Shown here: positions 19,561 to 28,203 of the stretch, in pieces
Position numbering within the stretch: position 1 is the stretch's first letter
Layout of the letters: each line of letters begins with the position of its first letter
Source: Pseudidiomarina halophila
GTDB taxonomy: Bacteria > Pseudomonadota > Gammaproteobacteria > Enterobacterales > Alteromonadaceae
Assembly: GCF_003987215.1 (NCBI RefSeq)
Contig: NZ_PIPW01000003.1
Span: forward strand, 310,001-374,000
DNA length: 64,000 nucleotides
Direction: 5' to 3'
Program-made: the position numbers and the translations under genes
Notes under the pieces: model-generated
Told to the model about the DNA's origin: nothing
The model's database searches: none
The model's input: only the letters and a program-made list of their open reading frames with translations

Positions 19561-19977
19561 ATGGCAGCAGCAATGAAATCAACAGTGGAATGGCAACAGG
19601 GCATGGTCTTTAAGGCCACCTCAGGAACCGGTCACGACGTCCTGCTCGATGGCGATAAAGCCGTTGCTGGCTCACCCATGGAGTTGGTGCTTGCTGCGGC
19701 AGGAGCCTGTTCATCCGTAGACGTGGTGAGTATTCTGGAAAAAGCGCGGCAGCAGGTGACAGCCTGCCGCTGCGAAGTCAACGGTGAGCGCGCTGATGCA
19801 GTGCCGGCCGTGTTTACTAAGATCCACCTGCATTTTGTGGTGACGGGTAAAGATGTTGCAGAAAAGCACGTCGAGCGCGCTGTTCAACTGTCGGCGGAGA
19901 AGTATTGTTCGGTAGCGAAGATGCTGGAAGCCGCTGTCGAAATGTCACACAGTTACAGTATCGAGCAGGCCAACTAA
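19561..19977 (+). CDS. OsmC family protein
   Basis: 138 residues. The two redox cysteines of the OsmC/Ohr fold are in AGACSSVDVV and EKYCSVAKM. The family contains thiol peroxidases for organic hydroperoxides; this member belongs to the short YhfA-like group, in which activity is not well defined. It starts 3 bases after the astD stop and its stop directly touches the rlmJ start, so it is in the same transcription unit. A link to arginine catabolism is not established. Confidence 0.88.
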   Translation: MAAAMKSTVEWQQGMVFKATSGTGHDVLLDGDKAVAGSPMELVLAAAGACSSVDVVSILEKARQQVTACRCEVNGERADAVPAVFTKIHLHFVVTGKDVAEKHVERAVQLSAEKYCSVAKMLEAAVEMSHSYSIEQAN

Positions 19978-20844
19978 GTGAACTATCGCCATAGTTATCA
20001 TGCCGGTAATTTTGCTGATGTAATGAAACACGCTCTGCAATGGGCGTGTTTGTCGTATCTGCAGCAAAAGGAAAAGCCGTTCTGGTTATTGGACACGCAT
20101 GCCGGAATCGGTATGTACGATTTGCAGGGCGAGCAGGCGCAAAAAACCGCGGAATGGGAACTTGGCATCAAGCGCCTGTTGCAGGCGGAGGATGTACCTG
20201 AAGCCCTTAGCGGTTACGTGCAGGCGGTACGTGATCTGAACCTGCCGGAGGACAGCTGCCGCTGGTACCCGGGCTCGCCCTATTTGGCGGCGTTGCAGTT
20301 ACGTGAGCAGGACCAGCTGACGTTGTGCGAACTTCACCCTGAAGATGCACAGCTTCTGGCCGAGAATGTTGTACAGGATTTCCCCCGGAGCCAACGCATT
20401 ACCGTTGCTGGCGGTCGTAATGGCTTCGCTGCATTAAAAGCGCTGACCCCGCCACCTATCAAGCGGGGCATGGTCTTGATCGACCCACCCTTTGAACAGC
20501 CGGACGAGTTTGAGCAGGTGATTAATGCGCTGGCCGACGGTACCAAACGCTGGGCGAACGGAACTTATGTGGTGTGGTATCCGATTAAGGATCCCGTGGT
20601 GGCCAGTGAGTTTCAACAGGCGGTTGCTGACTTGCCGCAGGTCAGCAAAGCTATGGCTGTTGATTTATTGATTCGCGGTGCGCAAGACTCGAGCCGTTTA
20701 AACGGTTGCGGCATGCTGTTTATTAATCCACCTTATGGCGTGGTGCAACAGTTGCCGACCATCATGAACTTCCTGACCCCTTTGCTCAAACAAGAGCGCG
20801 GTGCCGAATGGCAAAGTCACTGGCTGGTGGGCGAAGAAGACTAG
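19978..20844 (+). CDS. rlmJ: 23S rRNA (adenine(2030)-N6)-methyltransferase
   Basis: 288 residues starting at a GTG (19978) that directly follows the TAA of the preceding gene. The N-terminus NYRHSYHAGNFADVMKH is the RlmJ signature, and the methyltransferase catalytic motif is DPPFEQPDEF. A conserved INPPYG occurs near the C-terminus. It methylates A2030 of 23S rRNA using S-adenosylmethionine. Tight placement behind the osmC-like gene suggests translational coupling. Confidence 0.94.
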   Translation: MNYRHSYHAGNFADVMKHALQWACLSYLQQKEKPFWLLDTHAGIGMYDLQGEQAQKTAEWELGIKRLLQAEDVPEALSGYVQAVRDLNLPEDSCRWYPGSPYLAALQLREQDQLTLCELHPEDAQLLAENVVQDFPRSQRITVAGGRNGFAALKALTPPPIKRGMVLIDPPFEQPDEFEQVINALADGTKRWANGTYVVWYPIKDPVVASEFQQAVADLPQVSKAMAVDLLIRGAQDSSRLNGCGMLFINPPYGVVQQLPTIMNFLTPLLKQERGAEWQSHWLVGEED

Positions 20845-20854
20845 TTCTTCAAAG

Positions 20855-21748
20855 TTAACTCTTCAGCCAGCCTGGCTTGCCGCCGTGTAATTTGGCGAAC
20901 ATCATCTCTTCAATCAGCGGTGCCAGAATCAACTCCATCGCAAATACCATTTTGCCGCCCGGTACCACCAGGGTATTCATGCGCGACATAAATGAGCCAT
21001 CGATCATTTGCAGATAGTAGGGGAAATTGACGTTACGCATGCCGCGAAAACGGATTACGACGAAGCTCTCGTCTAGCGACGGAATGTCTTTCGCGCTGAA
21101 CGGGTTCGAGGTATCTACGGTAGGCACTCGTTGGAAGTTAATATGGGTACGCGAAAATTGCGGCACGATGTGATGGATGTAATCTTCCATACTACGCACA
21201 ATGCTTTGCGTTACCGCCTCGCGACTATGACCTCGCTCGGCAGTGTCGCGGAGCAGCTTCTGAATCCATTCTAAGTTGACGATTGGAACCATGCCAATCA
21301 GCAAATCGACGTACTTAGCAACGTCATGGTCGGTCGTTTTTACGCCACCATGCAGGCCTTCATAAAACAGCAAGTCGGTATCATCCTGCACCGGCTCCCA
21401 GGGCGTGAAGGTACCTGGCATCTGGTGATAGGGCACGGCATCATCAAAGTTGTGTAAATACCGCCGAACTTCACCTTTACCACTCGAGCCATATTCGCGA
21501 AATAACGCCTCTAACCGATTAAAGTCATTCGCTTCCGGCCCGAAGTAACTGATATGACGGCCCTGCTCCTGTGCTTTACGGATAGCAACGTCCATTTCGG
21601 GGCGCGAGTACAGGTGGAAGCTGTCACCTTCAACACAGGCCGCAGTGATTTCCTGCGAACGGAAGATATGCCGCAACGCCTGGCTGGTGGTGGTGGTGCC
21701 TGCTCCTGATGAGCCGGTAACCGCAATAATTGGATGTTTGACCGACAT
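20855..21748 (-). CDS. prkB: Phosphoribulokinase family protein
   Basis: 297 residues, like E. coli PrkB. The P-loop is GSSGAGTTTTS close to the N-terminus, followed by VEGDSFHLYSRPEMD and FYEGLHGGV. No RuBisCO or other Calvin-cycle gene is near, so a role in carbon fixation is not supported; the true substrate in heterotrophs is uncertain. It is convergent with rlmJ and shares its strand with slyX. Confidence 0.93.
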   Translation of the reverse strand: MSVKHPIIAVTGSSGAGTTTTSQALRHIFRSQEITAACVEGDSFHLYSRPEMDVAIRKAQEQGRHISYFGPEANDFNRLEALFREYGSSGKGEVRRYLHNFDDAVPYHQMPGTFTPWEPVQDDTDLLFYEGLHGGVKTTDHDVAKYVDLLIGMVPIVNLEWIQKLLRDTAERGHSREAVTQSIVRSMEDYIHHIVPQFSRTHINFQRVPTVDTSNPFSAKDIPSLDESFVVIRFRGMRNVNFPYYLQMIDGSFMSRMNTLVVPGGKMVFAMELILAPLIEEMMFAKLHGGKPGWLKS

Positions 21749-21835
21749 GCTGACTCCGTTAAAGTTGAATGAATGTTATACGGGGTCAGCTAACAGCGGT
21801 CAAGTTAAGCTCGAATTCCTGGCTCCACCGGGCGA

Positions 21836-22072
21836 TTAATAATGGGGCGGCACATCGGCCGTAGGGTCGTTATTGTCGTTATCGTCACTGCGCTCCTGCA
21901 GCTGTTGCAGGCGCTGCCCAAGCAGTTGCAATTTATGCTGCATAAGTTGCAGTTGTTCAGATTGTACGGTGACCAATTGATTGAGAGTTTCAATCGTGTC
22001 ATCTTGAAACGCTAACCGACTTTCTAAATCGGCAACGCGCGTTTGCAGTTCACTCTCATGCTGTTCAGCCAT
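21836..22072 (-). CDS. slyX: SlyX family protein
   Basis: 78 residues from the ATG at 22072, preceded at a suitable distance by AGGTG; an ATG four codons earlier is possible. The protein is a continuous coiled coil (heptad Leu/Gln-rich) and ends in the family-typical PPHY. Function unknown. Its position divergent from the fkpA-like gene matches the slyX-fkpA arrangement in other Gammaproteobacteria. Confidence 0.9.
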   Translation of the reverse strand: MAEQHESELQTRVADLESRLAFQDDTIETLNQLVTVQSEQLQLMQHKLQLLGQRLQQLQERSDDNDNNDPTADVPPHY

Positions 22073-22159
22073 AGGCAAATGCACCTGTTTATGTGTAGTA
22101 TAGTGATCGCGACAAATTAGACCTTGTTAGACGCAAGAATTCAATCATGGAGTAAGTGA

Positions 22160-22951
22160 ATGAGCTATTTAAAAAAGACTTTAGCGCTTAGCCTTGTTGC
22201 TATCGCGATTAGCGGTTGTACTCAACAAAAGCAGGAAGCCTATCCTGTTTCTGAAAAAGCACCAACAGAAGAGCAGGCGAAAATGGCTTATGCTCTGGGT
22301 GCGTCAGTGGGTACTTTTGTGAACAGTAACCTGGATGAGCAAGAGAAAATGGAGTTCGTGCTTGACCGTAACCAAGTTATTGCTGGGTTTGTTGATTCGC
22401 TGAAAGCTGAATCGAAGTTAACCGAAGAAGAACAGCAGCAATTACTTACGGACATGCAAAAGCAATTCACCGAGAAAAAAGCAGCCAATTTGGGTGCTGA
22501 AGCGCAAGCAACTGGTGAAGCTTATCGAGCTGAAAATGCCGAGAAAGAAGGCGTTATGGTGACCGAATCAGGCCTGCAGTACGAAGTGCTGAGCGAAGGC
22601 GCTGAAGGTGGTAAGCAGCCTGCAGCCGACGATATTGTTGAAGTTCATTACGAGGGAACCCTCGTTGACGGAACCGTCTTTGACAGCTCTGTCGAGCGCG
22701 GTGAACCAGCAGTATTCCCACTCAACCGAGTGATCCCAGGCTGGACCGAAGGTGTGCAGTTAATGAGCGTAGGTGACAAGTACCGCTTCGTTATCCCACC
22801 TGAATTAGCTTACGGTGACCGTGAAGTCGGTGGCGGCACAATTCCACCGAAATCAACGCTCATCTTCGAAGTTGAGCTGCTTGACGTAAAAGACAAGCCA
22901 GCAACTGAAGCTGCGCCTGAAGCAGCTGCAGACGTCGAAGCACAGGGCTAA
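22160..22951 (+). CDS. fkpA: FKBP-type peptidyl-prolyl cis-trans isomerase, FkpA-like lipoprotein
   Basis: 263 residues. The N-terminus ends in lipobox AISGC, so unlike soluble E. coli FkpA this is likely lipid-anchored. A helical dimerisation domain (about residues 35-125, with [12 protein letters not shown] and [11 protein letters not shown]) is followed by an FKBP domain from about residue 130, with [20 protein letters not shown] and [10 protein letters not shown]. The C-terminal tail is Ala/Glu-rich. It assists folding of envelope proteins in the periplasm. A strong intrinsic terminator follows. Confidence 0.94.
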   Translation: MSYLKKTLALSLVAIAISGCTQQKQEAYPVSEKAPTEEQAKMAYALGASVGTFVNSNLDEQEKMEFVLDRNQVIAGFVDSLKAESKLTEEEQQQLLTDMQKQFTEKKAANLGAEAQATGEAYRAENAEKEGVMVTESGLQYEVLSEGAEGGKQPAADDIVEVHYEGTLVDGTVFDSSVERGEPAVFPLNRVIPGWTEGVQLMSVGDKYRFVIPPELAYGDREVGGGTIPPKSTLIFEVELLDVKDKPATEAAPEAAADVEAQG

Positions 22952-22978
22952 GCCTTAAGCTTCCTTAAGAAAGTATAG

Positions 22979-23008
22979 AAAAGCGCCGTTCACCGGCGCT
23001 TTTTTTTT
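22979..23008 (+). terminator. Intrinsic terminator of fkpA
   Basis: AGCGCCG and CGGCGCT form a 7-base-pair GC-rich stem with a five-base loop, followed by nine T residues. It ends the conserved fkpA unit and marks the left border of the accessory region. Confidence 0.9.
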
Positions 23009-23095
23009 GGAAGGCAAGGCAGAGGTCAAAACAACTACTCAACAAATTGTTGAGGGTGCTAGAAGTACCGTAAGGATTTCCGCAGGGGATGATTG

Positions 23096-23506
23096 ATGTT
23101 TAAAAGAGTATATTTGGCTTTTAAAGGCTCAAGGTTATGGTTGGCAGCAATAGATTCAGCCAAGCAAAGAGATTACGATGAGTCGAAAAAGCTGCTCGTT
23201 AAGATGGAGTCGATAGGGGTTCATCCCAATATTGAATACTGTCTTTTAAGAGGCTTTATAGAATATAGTACGCATCAGAAACAGCTAGCATCAAAGTTTT
23301 TGAATATGGCGATGGGTAAGCTTAATAAGGCCAAGCGATTCAACCAAAATGAAAAACTGTATCTGACTGCATATGCTGAGAGTATATTGAAGGAATACGA
23401 TGAAGAACATGAGTATACGACACTATCTGATATAGATTTAGCCAGTGTCTCATGGCATTTAAAAGATAAGTTTCCATTGATCGAACACCCTTATTGGAAG
23501 CGTTAG
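23096..23506 (+). CDS. Hypothetical protein in RHS-remnant region
   Basis: 136 residues from the ATG at 23096 with AGGGG 6-10 bases upstream; a TTG directly before it is an alternative start. AT-rich compared with the flanking genes. Predicted all-helical with short helical pairs (AIDSAKQRDYDESKKLL, NEKLYLTAYAESILKEY) that recall TPR-like repeats. No signal peptide or membrane segment. Not recognised. It precedes an RHS core fragment, so it may be a leftover immunity gene of a degraded RHS toxin, which is inference from position only. Confidence 0.65.
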   Translation: MFKRVYLAFKGSRLWLAAIDSAKQRDYDESKKLLVKMESIGVHPNIEYCLLRGFIEYSTHQKQLASKFLNMAMGKLNKAKRFNQNEKLYLTAYAESILKEYDEEHEYTTLSDIDLASVSWHLKDKFPLIEHPYWKR

Positions 23507-23610
23507 TTTTTTGAGTTCAAAGCCTCGCTCGCGCGGGTAGTGTTCAGAGTTCAGTGCCAGCTAAGATGGCCTGCCGGAGTACGCGAGTTACACCAGGGCC
23601 GGAACCTGGC

Positions 23611-23685
23611 CGGTTTAAGCAAACCGACCCCATCGGCTACAAAGATGGCATGAACTGGTATGCTTATGTGGGGAAAGGTAACTAG
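23611..23685 (+). pseudogene. RHS core domain fragment
   Basis: In frame from 23611 this reads RFKQTDPIGYKDGMNWYAYV and then a few residues and a TAG. This is the conserved end of the RHS-repeat-associated core (usual form RFxQxDPIGxxxGxNxYxYVGN), where full-length RHS proteins cleave off the toxin tip. No start codon or upstream repeats remain, so it is a decayed fragment. Confidence 0.85.
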
Positions 23686-23742
23686 CGATGCTTATAAAAA
23701 AATTGGCTCTATTTGCGTTAATTGTTGAAAGTATTGTGAGTT

Positions 23743-23766
23743 AGCTCTCAAAGAGAGCTTCTTTTA
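23743..23766 (+). terminator. Hairpin with T-rich tail, possible terminator
   Basis: AGCTCTC and GAGAGCT pair over a three-base loop, followed by TTCTTTT. It sits after the RHS fragment and at the end of the convergent membrane protein gene. The T tract is interrupted, so strength is uncertain. Confidence 0.4.
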
Positions 23767-24159
23767 CTTAAGCTTGCTGTTAATTTCATCACTAAAGAGC
23801 ATCAATATTAATGCTCCTTCAAAAAGAGTAAGTAAATACCCAATTGACATATCTAGATATATCGAAACGCTGAATCCCAGTACATATGGACTAATAAGTA
23901 GATTAAAGGCAATAATAATGCTGAATAACCACTTAGCTAATTTCCTATATGTATAAAGCCCAAGAAGGCTCAATACATACAACGTTGAATAAACATATGG
24001 AAATGGATTGTTTGATTCGAGCATTCCGCCTGAACCAGAGGCCGATAGAATATAAACCACTTCTTCAGCGTAAATATGTGACCACATATACGGCATGAAG
24101 AAGAAAGCCGTGTATAGCGCTGCTGTTATAAGTACCGTAGTTTGAAAATGCTTAGTCAT
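23764..24159 (-). CDS. Hypothetical four-helix membrane protein in RHS-remnant region
   Basis: 131 residues with about four hydrophobic helices (roughly 8-26, 56-72, 75-95, 100-122). AAGGGA precedes the ATG at 24159. AT-rich and oriented against the flanking RHS pieces. Not recognised. Membrane immunity proteins of this size occur beside RHS toxins, but nothing in the sequence proves such a role here. Confidence 0.65.
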   Translation of the reverse strand: MTKHFQTTVLITAALYTAFFFMPYMWSHIYAEEVVYILSASGSGGMLESNNPFPYVYSTLYVLSLLGLYTYRKLAKWLFSIIIAFNLLISPYVLGFSVSIYLDMSIGYLLTLFEGALILMLFSDEINSKLK

Positions 24160-24305
24160 AGCTTCCCTTGTCTTTAATGTGCGTTAACTAAGTTATGTAG
24201 TGGCAGACGAAACCCGAACATCCTTTTAGGTGGTAGTATTATCCCTAATGAAGAAGTGTTCAATGGCAAAAAGACAACGGCGAACGTTGAGCACTGAGTT
24301 CAATC

Positions 24306-24944
24306 ATGACGCAGGGAGCTTGGTTCTTGATCAAGGTTATAGTAGCGGTGGATGCAGACAGCAACCAATTGACCGGCCACCGCATCGGAACCAGTGGCAG
24401 ATATAACGCATTATGGAGCCACGACAACGCCGGGAATCAAATGGAAAAAGAAACCAACACTTGGACCTATGGCGGTGACAATCGTGTACGCCGGCTGACA
24501 CGCTCATCAGGGTTTTATTACGAAAACTGGTATGACGCCAATGAATTGTATTTTGTGCACAACGACCACTTAGGTCGCCCGCATAAAGTAACCGATGACA
24601 CGAAAGCAGTCGTTTGGGAGGCAGACTTGCAAAGCTTTGACCGTAGTGTTGTGAACTCTAGCATTCCAACGAGTATGTTCAACCAGTATGGGAATCGCGT
24701 AACGCCGAGTGAGCTTGCGGACATGATGGAAAAGCAGGGTTACGATGGTAAACAACCTGTAAAGCTTCACTCTTGCGAAACGGGTTCAAAAGGGACGAGC
24801 TCATTTGCACAAAAGTTAGCAAACCAGCTAAATCAACCTGTAACGGCTCCATCAGTTCCTTACCTAATGAATACAAATGGTTGGCAAGGACTGCAAAGTG
24901 ATGGTGAGTGGGTGACATTTAGGCCTCAGAATGGAGGAAATTAA
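24306..24944 (+). CDS. Truncated RHS-family ORF joined to an orphan C-terminal domain
   Basis: 212 residues, only a piece of an RHS protein. Residues 18-70 are RHS/YD-like repeats (HDNAGNQMEKETNTWTYGG), and 80-120 include the hallmark NDHLGRPHKVTDDTKAVVWE. At about residue 120 (VVNSSI) the normal core with its DPxG cleavage motif is missing, and the sequence passes directly into a different domain (PSELADMMEKQGYDGKQPVK, LHSCETG at 154-160, FAQKLANQLNQPVTAPS). A similar SC-TG/FAQ-LA pattern occurs at C-termini of polymorphic toxins as I recall, perhaps with a caspase/CHAT-like fold; that link is uncertain. Probably an internal deletion product; expression is doubtful. Confidence 0.6.
   Translation: MTQGAWFLIKVIVAVDADSNQLTGHRIGTSGRYNALWSHDNAGNQMEKETNTWTYGGDNRVRRLTRSSGFYYENWYDANELYFVHNDHLGRPHKVTDDTKAVVWEADLQSFDRSVVNSSIPTSMFNQYGNRVTPSELADMMEKQGYDGKQPVKLHSCETGSKGTSSFAQKLANQLNQPVTAPSVPYLMNTNGWQGLQSDGEWVTFRPQNGGN
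24445..24501 (+). repeat. RHS direct repeat, copy 1
   Basis: 57 bases coding for KETNTWTYGGDNRVRRL within the truncated RHS ORF. A near-identical copy lies at 25384-25440 in the same orientation. The two copies flank the orphan C-terminal domain and the small secreted protein gene. Confidence 0.9.
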
Positions 24945-25373
24945 TTGAAACTATTATTGCCTGTTTTGACGCTATGCTTGGTCTCTATGTCACACGCCTT
25001 GCCAGCGCAGACTCATCTTGAAGGTGTGGAGGTGCGCGTCGGAGCTTTGGGTGAAGGCTATCGAGCGATGTGCTCAATTGTGGAAATTGAAACACCAACT
25101 TTTAAGCGAGACGGAAAGTTGCTAAGCAATGTAATTTCAAGCGTTTCCATATACTCGACGGTCCAAGATAGCCTTGTTTCGGTATCTAAGTTAAGCGTTG
25201 AATTGTGGGAGCAGCGCTATCTCTCCGTTGGATGTTTACCGTTAAATAAGGATTATCGTGTTGAGATCGATATCGCCTACCACCCTGATGGACAGCTTGA
25301 GCTCTGTCCTAAGCGTTTACAAATAAGTGATTTGAGGAGTTTTATAAATGCCAAGGATGAAAAGGAGATGTAA
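24945..25373 (+). CDS. Small secreted protein behind the RHS C-terminal domain, possible immunity protein
   Basis: 142 residues starting at a TTG (24945) directly after the TAA of the preceding ORF, with GGAGGAAAT about 5 bases upstream that supports this start. Residues 1-19 are a clear Sec signal peptide (LLLPVLTLCLVSMSHA), so the mature protein should be periplasmic. It has three cysteines after cleavage (AMCSI, GCLPL, ELCPK). No family recognised. Coupling to an RHS C-terminal domain suggests an immunity protein for a periplasm-acting effector; this is inference from position and export. Confidence 0.6.
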   Translation: MKLLLPVLTLCLVSMSHALPAQTHLEGVEVRVGALGEGYRAMCSIVEIETPTFKRDGKLLSNVISSVSIYSTVQDSLVSVSKLSVELWEQRYLSVGCLPLNKDYRVEIDIAYHPDGQLELCPKRLQISDLRSFINAKDEKEM

Positions 25374-25383
25374 CGGGCTTTTC

Positions 25384-25440
25384 AAAAAGAGACCAACACT
25401 TGGACCTATGGCGGTGACAACCGTGTGCACCGACTGGCAC
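25384..25440 (+). repeat. RHS direct repeat, copy 2
   Basis: 57 bases nearly identical to 24445-24501 (again KETNTWTYGGDNRV in one frame, then a sequence break). It follows the secreted protein gene by 10 bases. Such duplicated RHS coding sequence on both sides of a toxin/immunity unit is expected when a displaced cassette is left behind. Confidence 0.9.
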
Positions 25441-25450
25441 TTTTTGAATG

Positions 25451-25582
25451 GTCAAAGTGGCGAACGGCCCTGACGATACGGTAGCGCTTAGCTACGATGC
25501 TGCGGGGAGTTACAGCACCGTGTTTGCTAAAAGTTGCAGAAAGGGAATCAAAACAGGTTGGCCGTCACGCCCTTGTCGCTAG
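25451..25582 (+). pseudogene. RHS repeat fragment
   Basis: In frame from 25451 the sequence reads VKVANGPDDTVALSYDAAGS, a YD/RHS-repeat piece, then loses the pattern and ends at TAG 25580-25582. The frame differs from the adjacent repeat copy, so a frameshift or deletion separates them. It runs into the end of rsd, marking the right border of the scar. Confidence 0.7.
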
Positions 25583-26049
25583 AGTAATCGATGCTGTTCC
25601 AGGGCGTGCAAGAGGCGATCTTCAAACTCCATCCGCAGTTCCAGTGCTTCTGCGAGGCCAGATAAATGACGGTCAAAGTCATCGAAGTTCGTATCATCGA
25701 CACTATTACCGTATTGGTCGTGGAAGGCGAGGGCGACCTCGGTAGTTTCGCTGATCAGAGGGAAAAGCTCAGCGGCAAGTTCTTGTGTTTCAGCGGGCTT
25801 ATCGCCACAGTTTGCGATGATCTGGTCGTAAATCTCGAAGTGACCTGCGGAAACGTAATCCACGAGCAACCCGCAAAAGTTGCGTATATCTTCCACCGCT
25901 GGGAGCGCTGACTTTTCTTTGTCATAGGGTGGCAAGCCAGCAAGTTTGAAATATTCGATGAGCAGAAGTTGGCGTTCCTGTAACCAGGTATCGATCGCCT
26001 GGTGGGCTCCGCCCCAACGTTGTTTGGCTTGTTCTTGTCGCTTCAGCAT
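25579..26049 (-). CDS. rsd: Rsd/AlgQ family anti-sigma-70 regulator
   Basis: 156 residues from the ATG at 26049, which follows GAAGGAGAGG; an upstream ATG at 26079 has no comparable site. Sequence features of Rsd/AlgQ are the N-terminal RWGGAHQAIDTWLQERQLLL, a central NFCGLLVDYVSAGHFEIYDQI and an acidic C-terminal helix. Rsd binds the RpoD sigma factor and lowers housekeeping transcription in stationary phase. Divergent from nudC, as in the rsd-nudC-hemE order of E. coli. The RHS scar abuts its 3' end. Confidence 0.93.
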   Translation of the reverse strand: MLKRQEQAKQRWGGAHQAIDTWLQERQLLLIEYFKLAGLPPYDKEKSALPAVEDIRNFCGLLVDYVSAGHFEIYDQIIANCGDKPAETQELAAELFPLISETTEVALAFHDQYGNSVDDTNFDDFDRHLSGLAEALELRMEFEDRLLHALEQHRLL

Positions 26050-26137
26050 GCTTACCTCTCCTTCTATGCGTAGTGTCAATCTTCCGATGATGCTAAGCTT
26101 AGGTCAATAGTTTTTACCATATAGATAAAATGCCATT

Positions 26138-26959
26138 ATGACAAAACCTTATCAACGTCCTTCTGCTGACGAGCCGGCATGGTGGTTTATTTGTGCCGGT
26201 GGTGAGATTGTTCTTGATGATGATCATCAGCCTCCCCACGGGCGCGCTGAAGAATTACCCTTGCCTACCCTGGATGAGTACCAAATTATCTGGCTGGGTG
26301 AAGTGCGCGAGCGCAGTTGCTACCTGGTGCTGGCCGATTATGGTGATGATGCCTTTGCCGCGCTTGGCGAGTTCCAGTCGCTGCGCCCCTTGATCGAAAA
26401 ACACGATGAAGAAATGTTTTCGATGGCGTCACGGGCAAAGCAAATCACGGAGTTTGTTTCCACGCATCGGTTTTGTGGTCGCTGTGGTGCCCGCATGCAA
26501 GCGGTTGACTGGGAACTGGCGATGCAATGCCACACCTGTAAGCATCGCTGCTACCCGCGTATTTCGCCGTGTATTATCGTCGCCATTCGCAAAGGTAAGA
26601 AAATTCTACTGGCCCGCGGTGAACGACATCGACCCGGACTCTATTCGGTACTGGCAGGCTTTGTTGAGTCAGGCGAAACTCTTGAACAGACGCTGGCAAG
26701 GGAAGTAATGGAAGAGTCAGGCATCAAAGTTAAAAACGTTCAGTATGTCTGTAGTCAGCCGTGGCCATTCCCTAATTCGCTCATGATGGGCTTTACCGCA
26801 GAGTGGGAAAGTGGCGACCTGCACTTTGATCCATTTGAACTGGAAGACGGTGCCTGGTATGGATTTGATGAATTACCGGATATCCCCCTGCCAGGTACCA
26901 TCGCGAATCGCTTGATCGAAACCGTAAAAGCGCAAATAGAGCAAGAATCTGAGACCTGA
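26138..26959 (+). CDS. nudC: NAD+ diphosphatase (NADH pyrophosphatase), Nudix hydrolase
   Basis: 273 residues. A central zinc ribbon has four cysteines (CGRCG and CHTC), followed by the Nudix box GFVESGETLEQTLAREVMEESG and the NudC-specific SQPWPFPNSLMMGF. It hydrolyses NADH or NAD+ to the mononucleotides and removes NAD caps from RNA. Conserved neighbour of rsd and hemE. Confidence 0.96.
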   Translation: MTKPYQRPSADEPAWWFICAGGEIVLDDDHQPPHGRAEELPLPTLDEYQIIWLGEVRERSCYLVLADYGDDAFAALGEFQSLRPLIEKHDEEMFSMASRAKQITEFVSTHRFCGRCGARMQAVDWELAMQCHTCKHRCYPRISPCIIVAIRKGKKILLARGERHRPGLYSVLAGFVESGETLEQTLAREVMEESGIKVKNVQYVCSQPWPFPNSLMMGFTAEWESGDLHFDPFELEDGAWYGFDELPDIPLPGTIANRLIETVKAQIEQESET

Positions 26960-27029
26960 GACTGATAGAATAGCGTCGCAATTTTTGACCGGCCGAATCT
27001 TTAAAGTTAAACATGGGTAGTACAAGCGA

Positions 27030-28094
27030 ATGAGTACTTTGCAGAATGATCTCTATTTACGTGCATTGTTGCGAGAGCCGACAGAGCGCACCCCGATTTG
27101 GATGATGCGCCAGGCAGGCAGATATTTGCCTGAGTATCGTGAGATCCGTAAAGAAGCTGGCGACTTTATGACGCTATGCAAGAATCCGGAGCTGGCATGT
27201 GAGGTCACCATGCAGCCGCTGCGCCGATTCCCGCTGGATGCCGCGATTTTGTTTTCAGACATTCTGACCATTCCAGATGCGATGGGGCTTGGCCTCTATT
27301 TTGAAGCCGGAGAAGGCCCGAAATTTGAGCGTCCGGTGCGCGATCTTGCCGCAATCAATAAGCTTGGCGTGCCTGACCCTGAGCAAGAGCTCGGTTATGT
27401 GATGAATGCTGTGCGTACTATTCGTCGCGAGCTGAAAGGTTCAGTGCCACTGATCGGTTTTTCCGGCAGCCCGTGGACATTGGCGACCTACATGGTCGAA
27501 GGTGGCAGCACCAAAAACTTCAGCGAAGTGAAGAAATTGATGTTTGCTGAACCACAGGCAATGCATAAGTTACTGGATACGTTGGCGCAGTCGGTCACAA
27601 GTTATTTGAATGCGCAGATTGCTGCGGGTGCGCAAGCCGTTATGGTTTTCGATACCTGGGGCGGCGTGCTGAGCCCACGCGATTACCGTGAATTCTCGCT
27701 GCGCTACATGCAACAGATTGTGGATGGGCTGACGCGGGAAAACGAAGGGCGTCGTGTACCTGTCACCTTGTTTACCAAAAATGCTGGCCCCTGGTTGGAC
27801 GAAATGGCCAAAACCGGTGCTGATGCTTTGGGCGTCGATTGGACCACAGATCTTGCCGATGCGCGCAAATTAGTACAGGACAAAGTCGCCTTACAGGGCA
27901 ATATGGACCCAAGCATGCTGTATGCCTCGCCAGCACGAATTGAAGAAGAAGTGGCAACCATTCTGGCAAGCTATGGCCATGGCCACGGGCATGTATTTAA
28001 CCTTGGACACGGTATTCACCCGCAAGTCGATCCAGACCACGCAGCGGCATTTATTGAAGCCGTGCATAAGCTTAGCCCTGCCTATCACCGCTAA
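27030..28094 (+). CDS. hemE: Uroporphyrinogen decarboxylase
   Basis: 354 residues, matching the family. The substrate-binding signatures [16 protein letters not shown] and [17 protein letters not shown] are present, as are FDTWGG and [14 protein letters not shown]. It converts uroporphyrinogen III to coproporphyrinogen III in the standard heme pathway. The cell therefore has at least this step of normal heme synthesis; it is not part of the heme d1 branch. Confidence 0.97.
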   Translation: MSTLQNDLYLRALLREPTERTPIWMMRQAGRYLPEYREIRKEAGDFMTLCKNPELACEVTMQPLRRFPLDAAILFSDILTIPDAMGLGLYFEAGEGPKFERPVRDLAAINKLGVPDPEQELGYVMNAVRTIRRELKGSVPLIGFSGSPWTLATYMVEGGSTKNFSEVKKLMFAEPQAMHKLLDTLAQSVTSYLNAQIAAGAQAVMVFDTWGGVLSPRDYREFSLRYMQQIVDGLTRENEGRRVPVTLFTKNAGPWLDEMAKTGADALGVDWTTDLADARKLVQDKVALQGNMDPSMLYASPARIEEEVATILASYGHGHGHVFNLGHGIHPQVDPDHAAAFIEAVHKLSPAYHR

Positions 28095-28203
28095 TTTGCG
28101 GTAAACCTCAACGAATCGGCGGTAAGCGGGGCTGCCGCCGGGTCGTGTCACTGTACAATAACGCCATAGTCTTAGAATTCCTTCAAAGCACGTCGGGGAG
28201 TAG

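Noticed and set aside
20855-21748. Phosphoribulokinase as a sign of a Calvin cycle
   Set aside because: No RuBisCO or other carbon-fixation gene is present, and PrkB-type proteins are common in heterotrophs.
24306-24944. Active RHS toxin
   Set aside because: The RHS shell repeats, most of the core and the DPxG cleavage motif are missing, so a functional RHS effector is not supported; kept as truncated ORF only.
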